A program made the position numbers and the translations under genes. Positions 20,339 to 31,500 of a stretch of 64,000 nucleotides of DNA are shown in pieces. Below the pieces are notes generated by a model. The model was not told the origin of the DNA. It ran no database searches and saw only the letters and a list, made by a program, of their open reading frames with translations. Origin of the DNA: Macrolepiota albuminosa (lineage: Eukaryota > Basidiomycota > Agaricomycetes > Agaricales > Agaricaceae); assembly GCA_027475525.1 (NCBI GenBank), contig JAMWFC010000080.1, positions 496,001 through 560,000 of the forward strand, in the 5' to 3' direction. Position 1 is the stretch's first letter; each line of letters starts with the position of its first letter.

Positions 20339-21441
20339 TTAGAATCTGTTAGGGGAGGTAATATGTCCGTTCCTCAAGCGCCACCTCATGAGCGTTGCGT
20401 CGCGCTTCTTTGTTTGCTCATATGTCGCTTGGTCAACCTTCTTGAGCGTCCACTTCAACCAGGCCGACGGTTTCTCGGAGAAAGACCCGGGTGCAGGAGC
20501 TGATAGCTTGATTTCTCGCTTGGGCTTAGTTCGCCCAAGAAGGACCTTGATCTGAGGAACGAGAACATTTGCGACGGACAAGGAGTGTTCAGTGTTGTGT
20601 TGGAAACATGCGGAGGCGACTAAAGAGGCAGATACGAGGTCTTCGGAGACAGATGGGAGGCAGTGTACGTCGTACAGGGATGCTGCGGTCATGACTGCTT
20701 CGATCGGATACTTTTGATGAAGGGAGTGTAGAAGCTGACGAGCGCCGGGGAGTGTGAGATGGAGGTTATATTTGGCAAAGTCACCGTAGACTTTGACAGC
20801 GAGAAGTGGACATTTCAGCTCCTCACATCGACCTTGAAGAAACGGAACATGAAATAGCGAAGATTGAATAAAAAGTAGAATTGCTTACGAACGAAAAGCT
20901 CAGAAAAGGTGTCGTCGAACTTACGTCCTGCTTCTATCCATCCGGGGAACATTCCAACAATCGTCTCAAGCTGCTGTTCCGTCTTCGCGAGTTGTACGAG
21001 ATGTTGCCATGCAGCGTTCCGGACAATCGGCATCTTAAGAATCGGGCGCCGCCCAAGACGTGGTGTTACAAACTCAACAATCTGGTTGAAGCGCGCCGTA
21101 CGGTCCTCTACAGACAATCTTCGACCTTTTTTCTCCTTCGCCTCCACATCCGACGTAGCCTTCGAGCTCGACGCTTCGGCTACACCTGCGGAAGGAAGAG
21201 TCTTCTCCCCAGTTGCAGGCTTAGATGGTATCAAGTCTTCGACTGCATTATCTGAGAATAAATCCTCAATCTCGAAAGCCGCCGCCTTCTTTTTCAGGAC
21301 TGCATGGGTGACAACTCAATATGACTTTTTTCCCAAGAGAAACGAAGACTCACCAATAGGGGTAGAGTGTAAGGTTCTCCTACTGTATCCTGCACAAGAG
21401 ATACGAAGATTAAAGGGAGCACGACGGGCTACAAACGCCAT
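20339..21441 (-). CDS. Putative mitochondrial helical-repeat protein, 330 aa
   Basis: Three exons on the minus strand (21441-21354, 21299-20889, 20832-20339) join into 330 codons. The introns are 54 and 56 nt with GTGAGT/GCAG and GTAAGC/CAAG ends. The start ATG opens an Arg-rich presequence (MAFVARRAPF, then YSRRTLHSTP) typical of mitochondrial import. A low-complexity linker follows, then an alpha-helical body (VEFVTPRLGRRPILKMP, WQHLVQLAKTEQQLETIVG, CPLLAVKVYGDFAKYNLHL) resembling PPR-type or mitochondrial ribosome-associated repeats. The basic C-terminus ends MRWRLRNGHIT. I do not recognise a specific family. The gene diverges from the ammonium transporter across a 1.2-kb intergenic region. 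The structure is well supported; the function is inferred only from targeting and fold. Confidence 0.75.
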
Positions 21442-22681
21442 TCCTGCCGACGACGACGTCGAGGTTGAGAAATCTTCTGCCGCGCACGTGATTTACTCGT
21501 GGTCGGATGGCTCACGTAAATAGTGACAAGCGCGACCTTTTCCAATCTCGGACCCAGACGTCAGTACTTTCGATTAAAAGGATGTAATGTTCTTGGTTGC
21601 TTGCACGACGCCAAAAGCAAGTCTCAGTCAAAGAACTTGCAAGGACGCAGTATCTTTCTGGAAAAGTAGAGAAGTCTGATAGAGATCAAGGTGCAATTCA
21701 AAATCAGAAGATGGCTGCTCAAATTCGGTCTTGGAAAAGCACGATCCGCAAGCACTGACGTACCACACTCCATCCACAATCAGAGTCTCCATGTGAGAGG
21801 AAGAGAGATCATCAATCGCGGCTTCTTCGAGAACCATGACCGCGTGGATAAAATAAGCACGGCTACAACTTTAACCGTTCAAGTTCTGCGTACATATGGC
21901 TTCAGAAGATAATTGAATCGTTAGAAGTTTAGATCCTGGGCATTTTTTACAACAAGCATGCGCTCATCAACTGCTTGTTCATTACACATTTGTTGTACAT
22001 TAACCCCAATCTGAAATTGAAATTAGTAAACTAACATCGCGGAAACTCGAAGGGTAACTGAAAGCAGGCCTATCCGCTGTTTCACTATCATAGCACAATA
22101 GTGACAGGACCTCGGTTAAACGCCGAGCTGGCCCTGGCTAGTTCGCATTATCAGGCATTCAGGGCCACCGATACTTATCTCGACGCAATGCCACTTATGC
22201 ATTGACGCCAGGTATCCTGTGATAAGGACGTTAACTAGCTAAACGGTGCCTAGCTTCTGCTGTTCCATTCCAATCACCACATTGACACACGGCTTCGTGT
22301 GGAAAGTTACCCAGACCAAGCTCCATTTGCGACAGTCCAGATAACCCCCCGTTTTTTGAGACTCGAGGCAGTATAATTGAAAATGCCAAGAATAAATGCC
22401 TTCTGTTGCAGGTAAATCAGGGTTACCCATTTTGGTGTTTGTCTAAAAGATAACAATGTCAGCGCTTATGATTGGTCGATAATATGCGTGGGAAATGATT
22501 TATAATACCCATGTTTATCTTATCCATTATCTCGCGCCACAACACCGCGATTCGCCCCTGAGAGACCCATCAAGCGTGTATATATAAATCATGCTGTTCG
22601 CCTATTCTATTGCTTCCGTAAAAAGCCTCCTTTTATTCCGCTACTCGTGGTCGAGTTCTTCTTTCCCGACGTTTCCCTAAG
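21442..22681. promoter_or_regulatory. Divergent promoter region with GATA-site cluster and TATA box
   Basis: This is the upstream region of both the minus-strand mitochondrial gene and the ammonium transporter. Fungal GATA-factor motifs (GATAA or its complement) occur at about 22168, 22211 and 22453, and three are packed into 22515-22532 (TTATCTTATCC, then TTATCT). A TATA-like TATATAAA lies at about 22580, 100 bp before the ATG. GATA factors of the AreA/Nit2 type control nitrogen-scavenging genes. A minus-strand open frame at 21628-21837 has no recognisable domain and is left uncalled. Confidence 0.6.
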
Positions 22682-24602
22682 ATGGTCAACTTTAACTTCA
22701 GTGACGCTTGTAAGCCGCTGCTGCCTTCACGCGGACGTGATAGTCATTTACCTCCCCCTTTTCTTCAGCAGGAGACATAAATTATGTTGATGCGGCTGGC
22801 GACACTGTTGTCTACAACTTGGGTGATATTGCCTGGACATTAGCCTCGACTGCCCTTGTTTGGCTTATGATACCAGGTGTCGGTTTTTTCTACTCCGGAT
22901 TGCTACGGAGGAAGAATGCTCTCTCCATGATATGGACGAGTATGATTGCGGTCGCTGTCGTCTCCTTCCAGGTGTGTCAAAAGCCTGATTATCCTTTTCT
23001 TGCTCACCTCTGAATACAGTGGTTCTTCTGGGGATACTCCTTGGCGTTCAGCGAAACGGGCAGTGCGTACATTGGTAACCTCAGTGAGTACTTGTGGCAG
23101 GTCTCTCGTTCGTTCTGTTAATGCCATTCCCTAGAGTATTTCGCCCTCAAAGGTGTTCTTGCCGAGCCATCAATTGGGAGCACACGTATTCCATCTATCG
23201 TGTTCTGCATTTACCAATGCATGTTCGCTGCCATTACGTAAGCATCTGTTCCATTGAAGTCTTCTCAAATTGACTGACTTCCTTCCCATTTCCGTAGCCC
23301 AGCCCTCGCAATTGGTGCTATTGCCGAACGCGGCCGACTCGGACCGATTCTTGTATTCGTTTTTGTCTGGTCGACTCTTGTATATGATCCCATAGCTTGT
23401 TGGACATGGAACTCAAATGGCTGGTCATTCGTCATGGGCGGTCTTGACTTCGCCGGAGGCACGCCTGTCCACATCTCTTCGGGTACTGCGGCTCTTGCGA
23501 TCTCGATCTTCCTTGGCAAACGCCGAGGCTACGGAACACAACGTCTCGCTTACAAGCCGCAGAACACTTCTTATGTAGTACTTGGTACCGCGTTCCTCTG
23601 GTTTGGCTGGTTCGGCTTCAATGGCGGATCTGCTTTGTCTGCGAACTTTCGGGCTGCCCAGGCGTGCATTGTCACTAATTTGTCTGCCAGTGTTGGCGGT
23701 TTGACCTGGATGTTCTGGGTAAGTCGATAGAGGGTTCACATCTCTATGGATTTGAAACTAGTGTGTGTTGAATACTTATTTCTTTATAGGACTATCGTCT
23801 GGAGAAGAAGTGGAGTGCTGTTGGCTTCTGTTCGGGCGCCATCGCCGGCCTCGTTGCCATTACTCCAGGCTCCGGTTACGTCGGTTCTCGTAAGTTTTTT
23901 CCGTTTTCTACCCGATCATTATATTCAGTGTCTGCTTAGCTGCTGCTGTTGCATTCGGCTTCTTGGGCGGAACAATATGTAACTTCGCTACCCAACTTAA
24001 ATTCATTCTTGGTTATGATGATACCTTGGATGTACGTTTGGAGAACCCATGGTTGAAAGTTCCTTGCTTATGTATTTGCTAGATCTTCGCGTCGCACGCT
24101 ATCGGCGGTGTCGTGGGGAACATCCTCACTGCTTTTTTCGCCCAGGCCAGCGTTGCTCACTTCGATGGATTCACTGTTATCCCTGGAGGCTGGTTTGATC
24201 ATCACTATATCCAGCTGGGTTATCAACTCGCCGATTCCGTCGCTGGCCTTTCTTACTCTTTCGTTATGACCGTAAGTTATATATTTTCAAGTGATGCGAT
24301 GATTTTCTGACACGGAGGTGTGACAGACTATCATCCTATGGGTCATGCACTTCATCCCCGGCTTGTCGCTCCGCGTAAGTGAAGAAACTGAGATCCTCGG
24401 TGTCGATGACGCGGAGATGGGAGAGTTCGCGTACGACTATGTTGGGCTCGAGCAAGAGATTGGCCATGCAGTGGACTGCAGCGTCGGCGCGATTGGTGGT
24501 TCTCGGGAGCCCGAGCACAGACACGAACATGCCACACCAACGGTAGCGGGGTCTATACATTCAAATGAAAAGGGCACGGCGGAGGCCCCCCAGTCATCAT
24601 AG
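22682..24602 (+). CDS. Ammonium transporter, MEP2/AMT type, 491 aa
   Basis: This plasma-membrane protein imports ammonium. Nine exons (22682-22709, 22769-22971, 23020-23083, 23135-23237, 23298-23718, 23790-23889, 23940-24031, 24083-24271, 24327-24602) join in frame to 491 codons, normal for Amt/Mep/Rh proteins. Family marks: PGVGFFYSGLLRRKNA near the N-terminus, the signature DFAGGTPVHISSG, WFGWFGFNGGSA, and FASHAIGGVVGN. Both pore histidines of the twin-His motif (in TPVH and ASHAIGG) are present, as in high-affinity MEP2-type rather than MEP1-type proteins. The cytosolic tail is acidic and hydrophilic. Introns are mostly 50-60 nt. The cluster of GATA motifs upstream fits induction under nitrogen limitation. 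The ATG is the only one giving a spliced N-terminus. Confidence 0.95.
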
Positions 24603-25573
24603 AGCTCGGAATCTCATTTCTTTTAGATGCTATACGTCAATTGTACATGTTATATATAACTCATTGGTCTTACACAGGGTTTTTACTCATTTTCTGTTCA
24701 ATCCAGATTATTCCAGATGGCTTTACATCGTAGGAAAATTAATAAATGCATGCACACCACTTCCATACTCAAATTATAAAGTTGGAAAGAATGGCTACAG
24801 AGTTTTCACCATTAACAATACCATAGGAACTTCTATTTCTTCCTATCAAAGAGATTTCAGAACTTCAAGGGCTAGATTTAAGACATTCGTAACTGCTGCG
24901 CCTTGCGCTGAGAAGAGGTTGTTTTGAGGCAGTGGACTTGTCTAGCCGACCTTCCGCCATGCCGCAATTTTTAAGTTCCCTCCTCTGATGGCTCGGATCA
25001 CACGACGTACCAGGCATGCATTCATTCTCATATGGCTGTTCGCCTGAGATCGGCGGACTCATATGGAGAACGTACGTCACATGGATCATGTTGAGGTCCT
25101 GAATGTCAAAATTAGACCCCATGTTCCTCTACAGTACCCACGTTAAGTTCAATTGTAATGTTCTGTTTAGTCAACACTCGCTGGCGATTGGATTGTAACT
25201 GAGATCGATCTTGTTCTCGACGTACATTTTGTTTCACATAAGTCTTGTCAGAACACCGCCACTGTCAAAAATACCAAGTACTGTAGCATTTGATGGTCAT
25301 TCATGAACATTACATTGCTACGACTTCATTCTGAATCTGAGATGGATCATTAAATGGCCACCCAGGACAAATTTTCAAAGTCCTCATGTCACAGCAGACG
25401 TCGAGATATAAAGTCATTTCCTGTAGTCATTTACAACTTGGTTATAATTTCAGACCGATATGAGCATAGTACGAGTCCAAGGACAGAGAGAGTATAGTGT
25501 TTCGAAGTTGAGGTATTATTCGTAAGAGAGAAAATTGGCGAAGGGAATGCGCGCACATAACTACTGGTCCCAT
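24603..25573. other. Intergenic between convergent genes
   Basis: This is the 3' flank of the transporter (+) and of the PLAC8 gene (-). No domain is recognisable in the short open frames, including 24565-24927 and 24865-25122. Confidence 0.5.
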
Positions 25574-26173
25574 TCAGGCCTTCTGTCCACCTGGTTGTCG
25601 AGCTAAGGCCTTCTCCTCCAAGTCAATTTCTCCTTCTTCCTGTGCGAACGCGCAAGGGGAACAGTACCAAGCGGACCAGAAATCGGTGCAGTCTCCTCCA
25701 TCGATGTCGTAGCGATTACGAACTTGCGCACGATGGGTGGGCTAGGTTAACTAAATTAAGATTCCTCTTGACGGGTAAGTTACGATACATACATGCAAAA
25801 TACAAGGACCGTAACATCCAAGGATACAGTAGAGGAAGCAGTTGCCGCTAAACACACCTCCTCCATGATCGGGGTCGGGTGTTCCATGGCGTTCAAGGTG
25901 TTCCAGACGTCTTTTCTGATTGCCATACACGATACAAGGTAGGCACCAAGCCAAGCAGACTGTATATCAACGTGATCAACATAGAGTGGATAGGGAGTAT
26001 AGCAGGAAGTTACATGTTCCAGTGTTCTCGCAACCGAAGAAATCGTAGCTCCATGCTCTACCATTGCCTTCAATATCAGGCTTGTTGAGCGAATTCTTGG
26101 GGTTGACGACCATTCCTTGTGAGGCTACAGGCTGCTTGGCAATGGGCTGCTGGGCGTCATGAGGAGCGGACAT
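25574..26173 (-). CDS. PLAC8-family protein, 164 aa
   Basis: Three exons on the minus strand (26173-26014, 25959-25793, 25741-25574) with introns of 54 and 51 nt join to 164 codons. The protein has the Cys-rich PLAC8/Cornifelin layout: WSYDFFGCENTGTFC, then CLAWCLPCIVYGNQKRRLEHL, a hydrophobic stretch FLYCILGCYGPCILH, and the C-terminal block QVRNRYDIDGGDCTDF followed by CSPCAFAQEEGEIDLEE. Related fungal and plant proteins (for example FCR/PCR cadmium-resistance proteins) sit in membranes and affect divalent-metal resistance or cell size. The role here is inferred from the family only. It stands alone between the transporter and TE-derived sequence. Confidence 0.9.
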
Positions 26174-27061
26174 TTCTGGTACTTCTAGTGGGTGGGAAGG
26201 ACGCAGTGAAAAGAGCGGGAAAGTCGGATCCGCAGAAATACCTTGACTGTTACAGATGTGTATGTACTAGTCATCACGGAGAAGATCATTTTGAATCGTG
26301 ACCACTCCTATGTTTACCTTGCACTTGAGCCACAGCGCTGAGGTTGCTTCTAGTGTCTGCACGTAAATGCCTAAATCCTAGCGCATTACAGTGATTTGCG
26401 CCAAAACGACATTTGAAAGCTTCGTTTGAATGGCTATAAGAGAACAAACACATCACAACGAAGTCCTTTCCAAATTCCCGCACCCTGACTCACATTCTCA
26501 GACTTTCGTATGATTTTCTCTCCTTTTCTAGACATTTTTTATGCCTATCATATGATTTTTCCTTTTTGGTCACTTCGATTTCACAAGTCTCCTAATTTCT
26601 TAGCTTTTCCTTGCTTCCTTACTTACTCCTTTATGAATTATGGTTCTTAGTAGACCTCTTGTATTTATCTACAAAATCCGTGGAATGAATACAATTGTTG
26701 TGATTTTCCATCTGTTGAAACTCTGAAGTTAGGAATCATCAATGATGTCCGCTTTCATAAGTTCCCACAGTCAATCAAAGATTTGGACAACTGATCAGCC
26801 AGGGCACTTGGCAGGAGGTGCTAGGCCAGGTGCTGGGGGGAAGAGAAAGAAAGGAGATCAGAGACGAGACAAATAAAGCACGATGAGTACTGACTGTATG
26901 TTGAGAATTGATTTTTGATACAAGATCAAGTTATAACATCTGGGACCGAGTTGTGGCAGATTCTTCCTCCAGGCTAAATTTTCATTTGCCTTGTTTTATA
27001 CTTCTCTTCAACAAAGCTTGTTGTCAGAGCTTTTTCCACACTTGGTTGGAACGCTTCGTTG
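26174..27061. other. Intergenic, no gene recognised
   Basis: AT-rich, with short open frames only. The first part is the upstream flank of the PLAC8 gene. Confidence 0.45.
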
Positions 27062-27353
27062 TGTTAGAGTCGTTGTGTCAGAGTTACTGAGGGAGTGTCT
27101 ATACGACGATGTCTAATTACAATATCAGTAACGGCACTATTTCGGTACAGTTATAATGTGTATAGTTTTACTTACCCCCAGTCTCATATAAACGACTGAG
27201 GGTGCTGTCTCTACGTAGTCCGAATATGTGTAATTCGGTTCCATTGTTTACAGTCTGAAAGGTTGCCGTGCCTGGCATGACCACAATGTGAAGGGTGGCG
27301 TTTCGCCCGTCACAATGAGTGGCTGTCGCGGTGCACTGTGGTAACATCCAACA
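27062..27353 (-). mobile_element. Solo copia-type LTR (minus)
   Basis: The 292-bp segment, read on the minus strand, starts TGTTGGATG and ends CTCTAACA. The flanks are CGTTG (27057-27061) and CGGTG (27354-27358), a duplication with one mismatch. It contains the LTR hairpin (CCCTCAGTC with GACTGGGGG), followed at once by the donor-like GTAAGT. Confidence 0.7.
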
Positions 27354-27648
27354 CGGTGTCCACTATCGCTGTATGGCGTCGATTTATGAGTCAAGGTTTG
27401 GTATGTTACTGGCCTTGTATCGTGGACTTCTTAAACAAAACTCAGGACATACACAACGACGACTACGGTAGACTCGATGTCGGACATGGCCTTGATATCA
27501 TTTGTGACACGAAGATCGACATAATTCAAACTTAGATAAGAACGAGACTCATTTCAATCGTGAAACATGATGTTTCCTAAGAGTGCGGTGTTAGGTCATG
27601 ATAAAAAGTCGATCGACGAAATGCTAAAATCCAACCATTCATTCAGGG

Positions 27649-28293
27649 TCATTTCTTACAGCTGCATTCCCACTCTTCGACATGAATCACGAAATCGTCT
27701 GCTCCATCTCCTTTCGCCGGCCGCGCTCCGTAGAATCCAATCCATATTTCTTCGTCATCTTGTGGGGCAGCAAAAACCCATGTAACCTCTCTCACCACTT
27801 CCCCGTCAATTTCCACGAACAGACTTGTTCCCGTGCCGTCCTCTTCTCGCTCAAACTTTACGACAGTAGGTACAATTCCAGCATTATCGGATGTACGCGA
27901 CACGGGAGGTGATACGCTCCAATCCGCGCCATGATCCTGGCCAGTTGTGACGACTACACTGCGCTTCGCGATCCCATCTACAAATTCCAGGCCACCTTTA
28001 ATCCATTTGCTCTGATCGCGTGGAAAAAGGAGCACCAAGCCTGCTTGGTCATATTGAACTTCAGGCCTGAATGATATCGTCGTAGTGGCTCGGATAAAGG
28101 ACGACAATGATGTAATAGCATAGAATGTTGGCTGGTTCCTTGCGATCAGAGGAAGAGAGGGTGATCCATCGATTGCCGCAGGTTTCAGCCAGAGATCTGT
28201 CTCAGGAGGGACTCCTAATATGAATGGGAAAGAAGTCGGTGGGTTTTGAGATGTGTTGAGAGGGAACAATTGGGTACAACTGGTTAACGACAT
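27649..28293 (-). CDS. DUF1349 (REE1-like) protein, 214 aa
   Basis: A single-exon frame of 214 codons with an ATG start. The DUF1349 beta-sandwich (concanavalin-like) pattern is clear: TDLWLKPAAIDG, YAITSLSSFIRATTTISFRP, QYDQAGLVLLFP, KWIKGGLEFVDG, SVVVTTGQDHGADWS, and a C-terminal EEIWIGFYGARP. The yeast member REE1 is a small cytoplasmic protein implicated in regulation of enolase; bacterial members are sugar-binding-like. There is no signal peptide. The gene is flanked by a solo copia LTR downstream and a foldback element upstream. Confidence 0.85.
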   Translation of the reverse strand: MSLTSCTQLFPLNTSQNPPTSFPFILGVPPETDLWLKPAAIDGSPSLPLIARNQPTFYAITSLSSFIRATTTISFRPEVQYDQAGLVLLFPRDQSKWIKGGLEFVDGIAKRSVVVTTGQDHGADWSVSPPVSRTSDNAGIVPTVVKFEREEDGTGTSLFVEIDGEVVREVTWVFAAPQDDEEIWIGFYGARPAKGDGADDFVIHVEEWECSCKK

Positions 28294-28703
28294 GGTTATG
28301 ATGAGCGCAATAATAAGTCAACTGGTTGCAAAGATTGTAATCAATAAAGTCAGGTGGCATAAGTTCAGGATAATTATGGACGATAAGTAACACATGACTG
28401 CGTGAAAACCAATTCATCTACAAGGAAACACCGCGTGCGAAGGAATCTGACGATTTGCCGCATGCGATGTTTTTTTTCCATGTTAGGCTTGGATGAGTGG
28501 AGCCAATCATCTATATCATTTTGTCTGAAAGCCGACAGGGATGAGTATGCCAGAATTTCAAGCCTCTAGGGCTTCATGGTTGGATGTAGCCATTTCTTAG
28601 TGCACCCGTTGGGGCTATGTCTTCTGCATTTTTGTCGGTCAGGAAGAAACAGATGGAAGGAGGCATCAAGAAGATTGATTGGAATAATTCCGAGGTCCAC
28701 TTT
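28294..28703. other. Intergenic, upstream of the DUF1349 gene
   Basis: No coding signal is seen. It ends at the foldback element. Confidence 0.5.
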
Positions 28704-28908
28704 ACACTGCTGGCAGTGAAAGATGTTTCCGTTGGAAAAAGTGTGAAAGAAACATGTTATACCATTTCCCACGTGCCAATTCCTGACAGAAAAAGTCTTT
28801 AAACAAAGCAAAGTGCCTTTTTCTATCTGAAATCGGCACTTTGGAAATGGTATAACATGTTTCTTTTACACTTTTTCTAATGGAAACATCTTCCAGTGCC
28901 AGCAGTGT
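28704..28908. mobile_element. Foldback MITE-like element, 205 bp
   Basis: The whole segment is a long imperfect palindrome. It begins ACACTGCTGGCA and ends TGCCAGCAGTGT, and long internal stretches also pair (AAACATGTTATACCATTTCC occurs on both arms in opposite sense). It has no coding capacity. A second, diverged copy is at 62630-62909. No clear target duplication was identified. Confidence 0.75.
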
Positions 28909-30351
28909 TGGTAGTCCGTACTTGCTTTGGCATGCATATTTTTGGCAAAATAATGCCAATGAGCTGCTTAATCGCTTGTGTCAGACAGTAAGAATTTTTA
29001 TACCGGTTCTTCCAAGAGCTCACTGAGCTGGTCTTGGTCAAAGTCAAAATTCTTTCTTTCTTTCTTTCTTTTTTTTGGAGAAGCGTTTGATAGTAAAAAG
29101 GTAAACACTCTGGGTGTCCAACTTCCACCCGCTGTGCTGCGCACCTGGAATTAAAACTGGGTTCAGATCACTTAGGCAGCTGTTATTTCAATTTATAATC
29201 TCCATGAGAAAATGCCTTTATGCACTTGTGTGGGGCTACGGGCCCTCAGATAGACTTTAGCCTATTCCTTCCTCCCTTTCTTTGTACCTGCTGATGTGGT
29301 GTGGACATGGGGTGGACTATCTGATGAAACGGGAACGAAGTCAAAGGAGTCGAGGGTTGAGGATAGGGGTAGAGGTAGAAGTAGATAAGAAAAATGTAGT
29401 GTCATGTGTAGGCATGGAGTATTGTTTGTTGTAGCGGAACAAAAGCACATAGTTCAATGGAAGACAAGAACCAGTAGAAACAATGAGTTCAGTTCGGAGA
29501 GAGAGTAACCATGTGTCACCTTAAGATGAGACTAAACAAGCACTGAGCAGAGAGAACAGAAGCGAAGCAAAGACAACCAAGAGATTGACTAGCAGAAGAC
29601 AGTCAAGACATCTAGATATCAAGATACCAGAAAGCTGAGAACAGAGCCAAGACTAAAGCAGAGAAGTCAAGCCAAGCGATCAATCCGAGAACTAAGCCAA
29701 GACAGGCAAAAGCAAAGCTGAGACAGAGAAGCACAGAACACTGAGAAGCCAAGAGAATTGGAGTCTGCTGCTGTAGACAGCGGGCACATGATGTTTGATG
29801 TCAGACCAGACATCGGCCAAGCCAGACAGAGCTGAGCATACAAGACAACCAAGAACAGACCAGACGATGACAAGACAGTATAACGAGATGCGCGAATCGA
29901 GCTGAGCTCAAGACCAGAGATTATGGGGCATCAAAAAACTGTCTATTCGTATATTTCTCTCAACTTTTATGCTTATTTTACATGCTCACAGCATTGACAA
30001 TCTCCTGCTACATAGCTTCAAATCAATGATTTTTCTCCAATTCTGTTTCTGACCATTGATTAGTCTCATAATCCTGAAACTCTATTTCCTTTCCTATTCG
30101 TACTACTCATTTCCTAATCCAGCTCAATCACTTTCTACCATCATTCTACGCAGACGTTCCTTTCCTGTTTTGTTTGTACTTGTTGCCCCCTTAGTCAAAC
30201 CCAATTTACTTGTCCATTGTTACCTTTAATCTGATTCCATCAGCAATCTTTCCCCCTCTACCACAGCGGCTAAGACTCTAAGGGAAGTGGTGGGTAGTGC
30301 AAAACTGTAATTACATATTTTTGCTATCTAAAGATTGCTCAGTGAGATGAT
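28909..30351. other. Intergenic with simple repeats
   Basis: A (TTTC)n run lies near 29050-29072. A purine-rich, strongly strand-biased stretch with repeated AGCCAAGAC-like words lies at about 29540-29900. No gene is recognised. Confidence 0.45.
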
Positions 30352-30668
30352 TGTTGAGGAATGTGACGTTTAACTTCGGCTACTCACTCATGACATCACT
30401 ATTTTATCATATTCATATATGTTTCACTTTTATTTCATTATGATGTGTTTATTATCTTTATATGACATAACTCATTATATACACATCTATAAATATTACG
30501 TGGAGACCTGGAGTCATGTCATCTCTCTCGACATTGACTCCAGGTACATTGTTTACCTAATGTCATTACATTACTTGTACTTATATTTCTCTCAACATTG
30601 ACTCCAGATTACAACTTTATTTTTTACTATATACGAATATATCATCATTGCGCTATAATGCTGCAACA
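30352..30668 (+). repeat. 5' LTR of truncated copia element
   Basis: The 317-bp segment starts TGTTGAGG and ends TGCAACA, directly followed by the primer site GGTTATGGGCTC. It holds a hairpin CTGGAGTC...GACTCCAG, with the GT of a donor-like GTACAT immediately after the 3' arm. The CTC(G/A)ACATTGACTCCAG unit occurs twice (ending at 30543 and 30607). No 3' LTR was found. Confidence 0.7.
30544..30607 (+). other. Putative 64-nt intron inside LTR
   Basis: It begins GTACATTG, contains CCTAAT, and ends GACTCCAG, the same eight bases that precede it. As in the gypsy LTR, the acceptor lies in a second copy of the upstream exon. No intronless sister LTR was seen in this window, so support is structural only. 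Confidence 0.4.
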
Positions 30669-31500
30669 GGTTATGGGCTCTGCCATTGCAAATGAGACCA
30701 ACACTTCTGAAACGTTATAGTTTCCAAAATTTAATGGTACAAACTACCATACCTGGTCCAATAATATGAAGTCAGCTTCGCAGGCTAAAGCCTTGTGGGG
30801 TGTAGTATCCAGAAGAGAACCTCATCCTCCAAAACCACCCACTGTGTACACTGACCTCATGACCACTATATGCCCTACCAATGATCAGCCCTCTCAAGTT
30901 GTCTATAAAGAGGGATCTGACTTGATGAAGGTGTTACAATCCAAGGATTTTTTGACCTGGCAGTCTGCTCATAATAAGTACAAGCACTGGCTCAATAAGG
31001 ATGACTTGGCTATGGGATTAATTTGTAATGCTATTGAATACACCCAGTGCAAAACTATAGTTGACCTCAACACTTCCCAAAAGATTTGGGAACATATACA
31101 CAAGAATTACATTGACCGGCAGAGTGGTATTAATATCCACTACTATTATCAGCAGTTATACACAAAGAGATGGGACAGCAACTCACCCTTGGCTGATCAC
31201 CTCAGATTTTATATGAGTATCCATCACTGCTTTATTGAGGCTGGTCACGATGTCGACAACTACACTATTCTTAATGCCATGCTTCTTTTGTTACCCCGTA
31301 CTCCAACCTGGAAGGTTGTTAAACAAAATCTATTGTCTTGTGGTACTTTACTCACCCTCAAAACCATAACTATGGAATTGTTATCTGTGTATGACAGAAT
31401 AACTATCAAAAATAATTCTATGAATAAAACGTTAGAGATGGTCTGCTCATCTAGAAAGTACATCTGGCTTGCCCATGCTCTGTCTGGGTTTGTGATGTAG
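30669..31500 (+). pseudogene. Copia gag, truncated
   Basis: GGTTATGGGCTC (30669-30680) is the primer-binding site. The ATG inside it opens a Gag reading (MGSAIANETNTSETL) that meets TAG at 30718. The frame then continues as a copia Gag/UBN2-type protein (FPKFNGTNYHTWSNNMKSA, QKIWEHIHKNY, LADHLRFYMSIHHCF, LPRTPTWKVVKQNLL) to 31500. There, minus-strand gypsy pol sequence begins abruptly. Protease, integrase and reverse transcriptase are missing. Confidence 0.8.
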
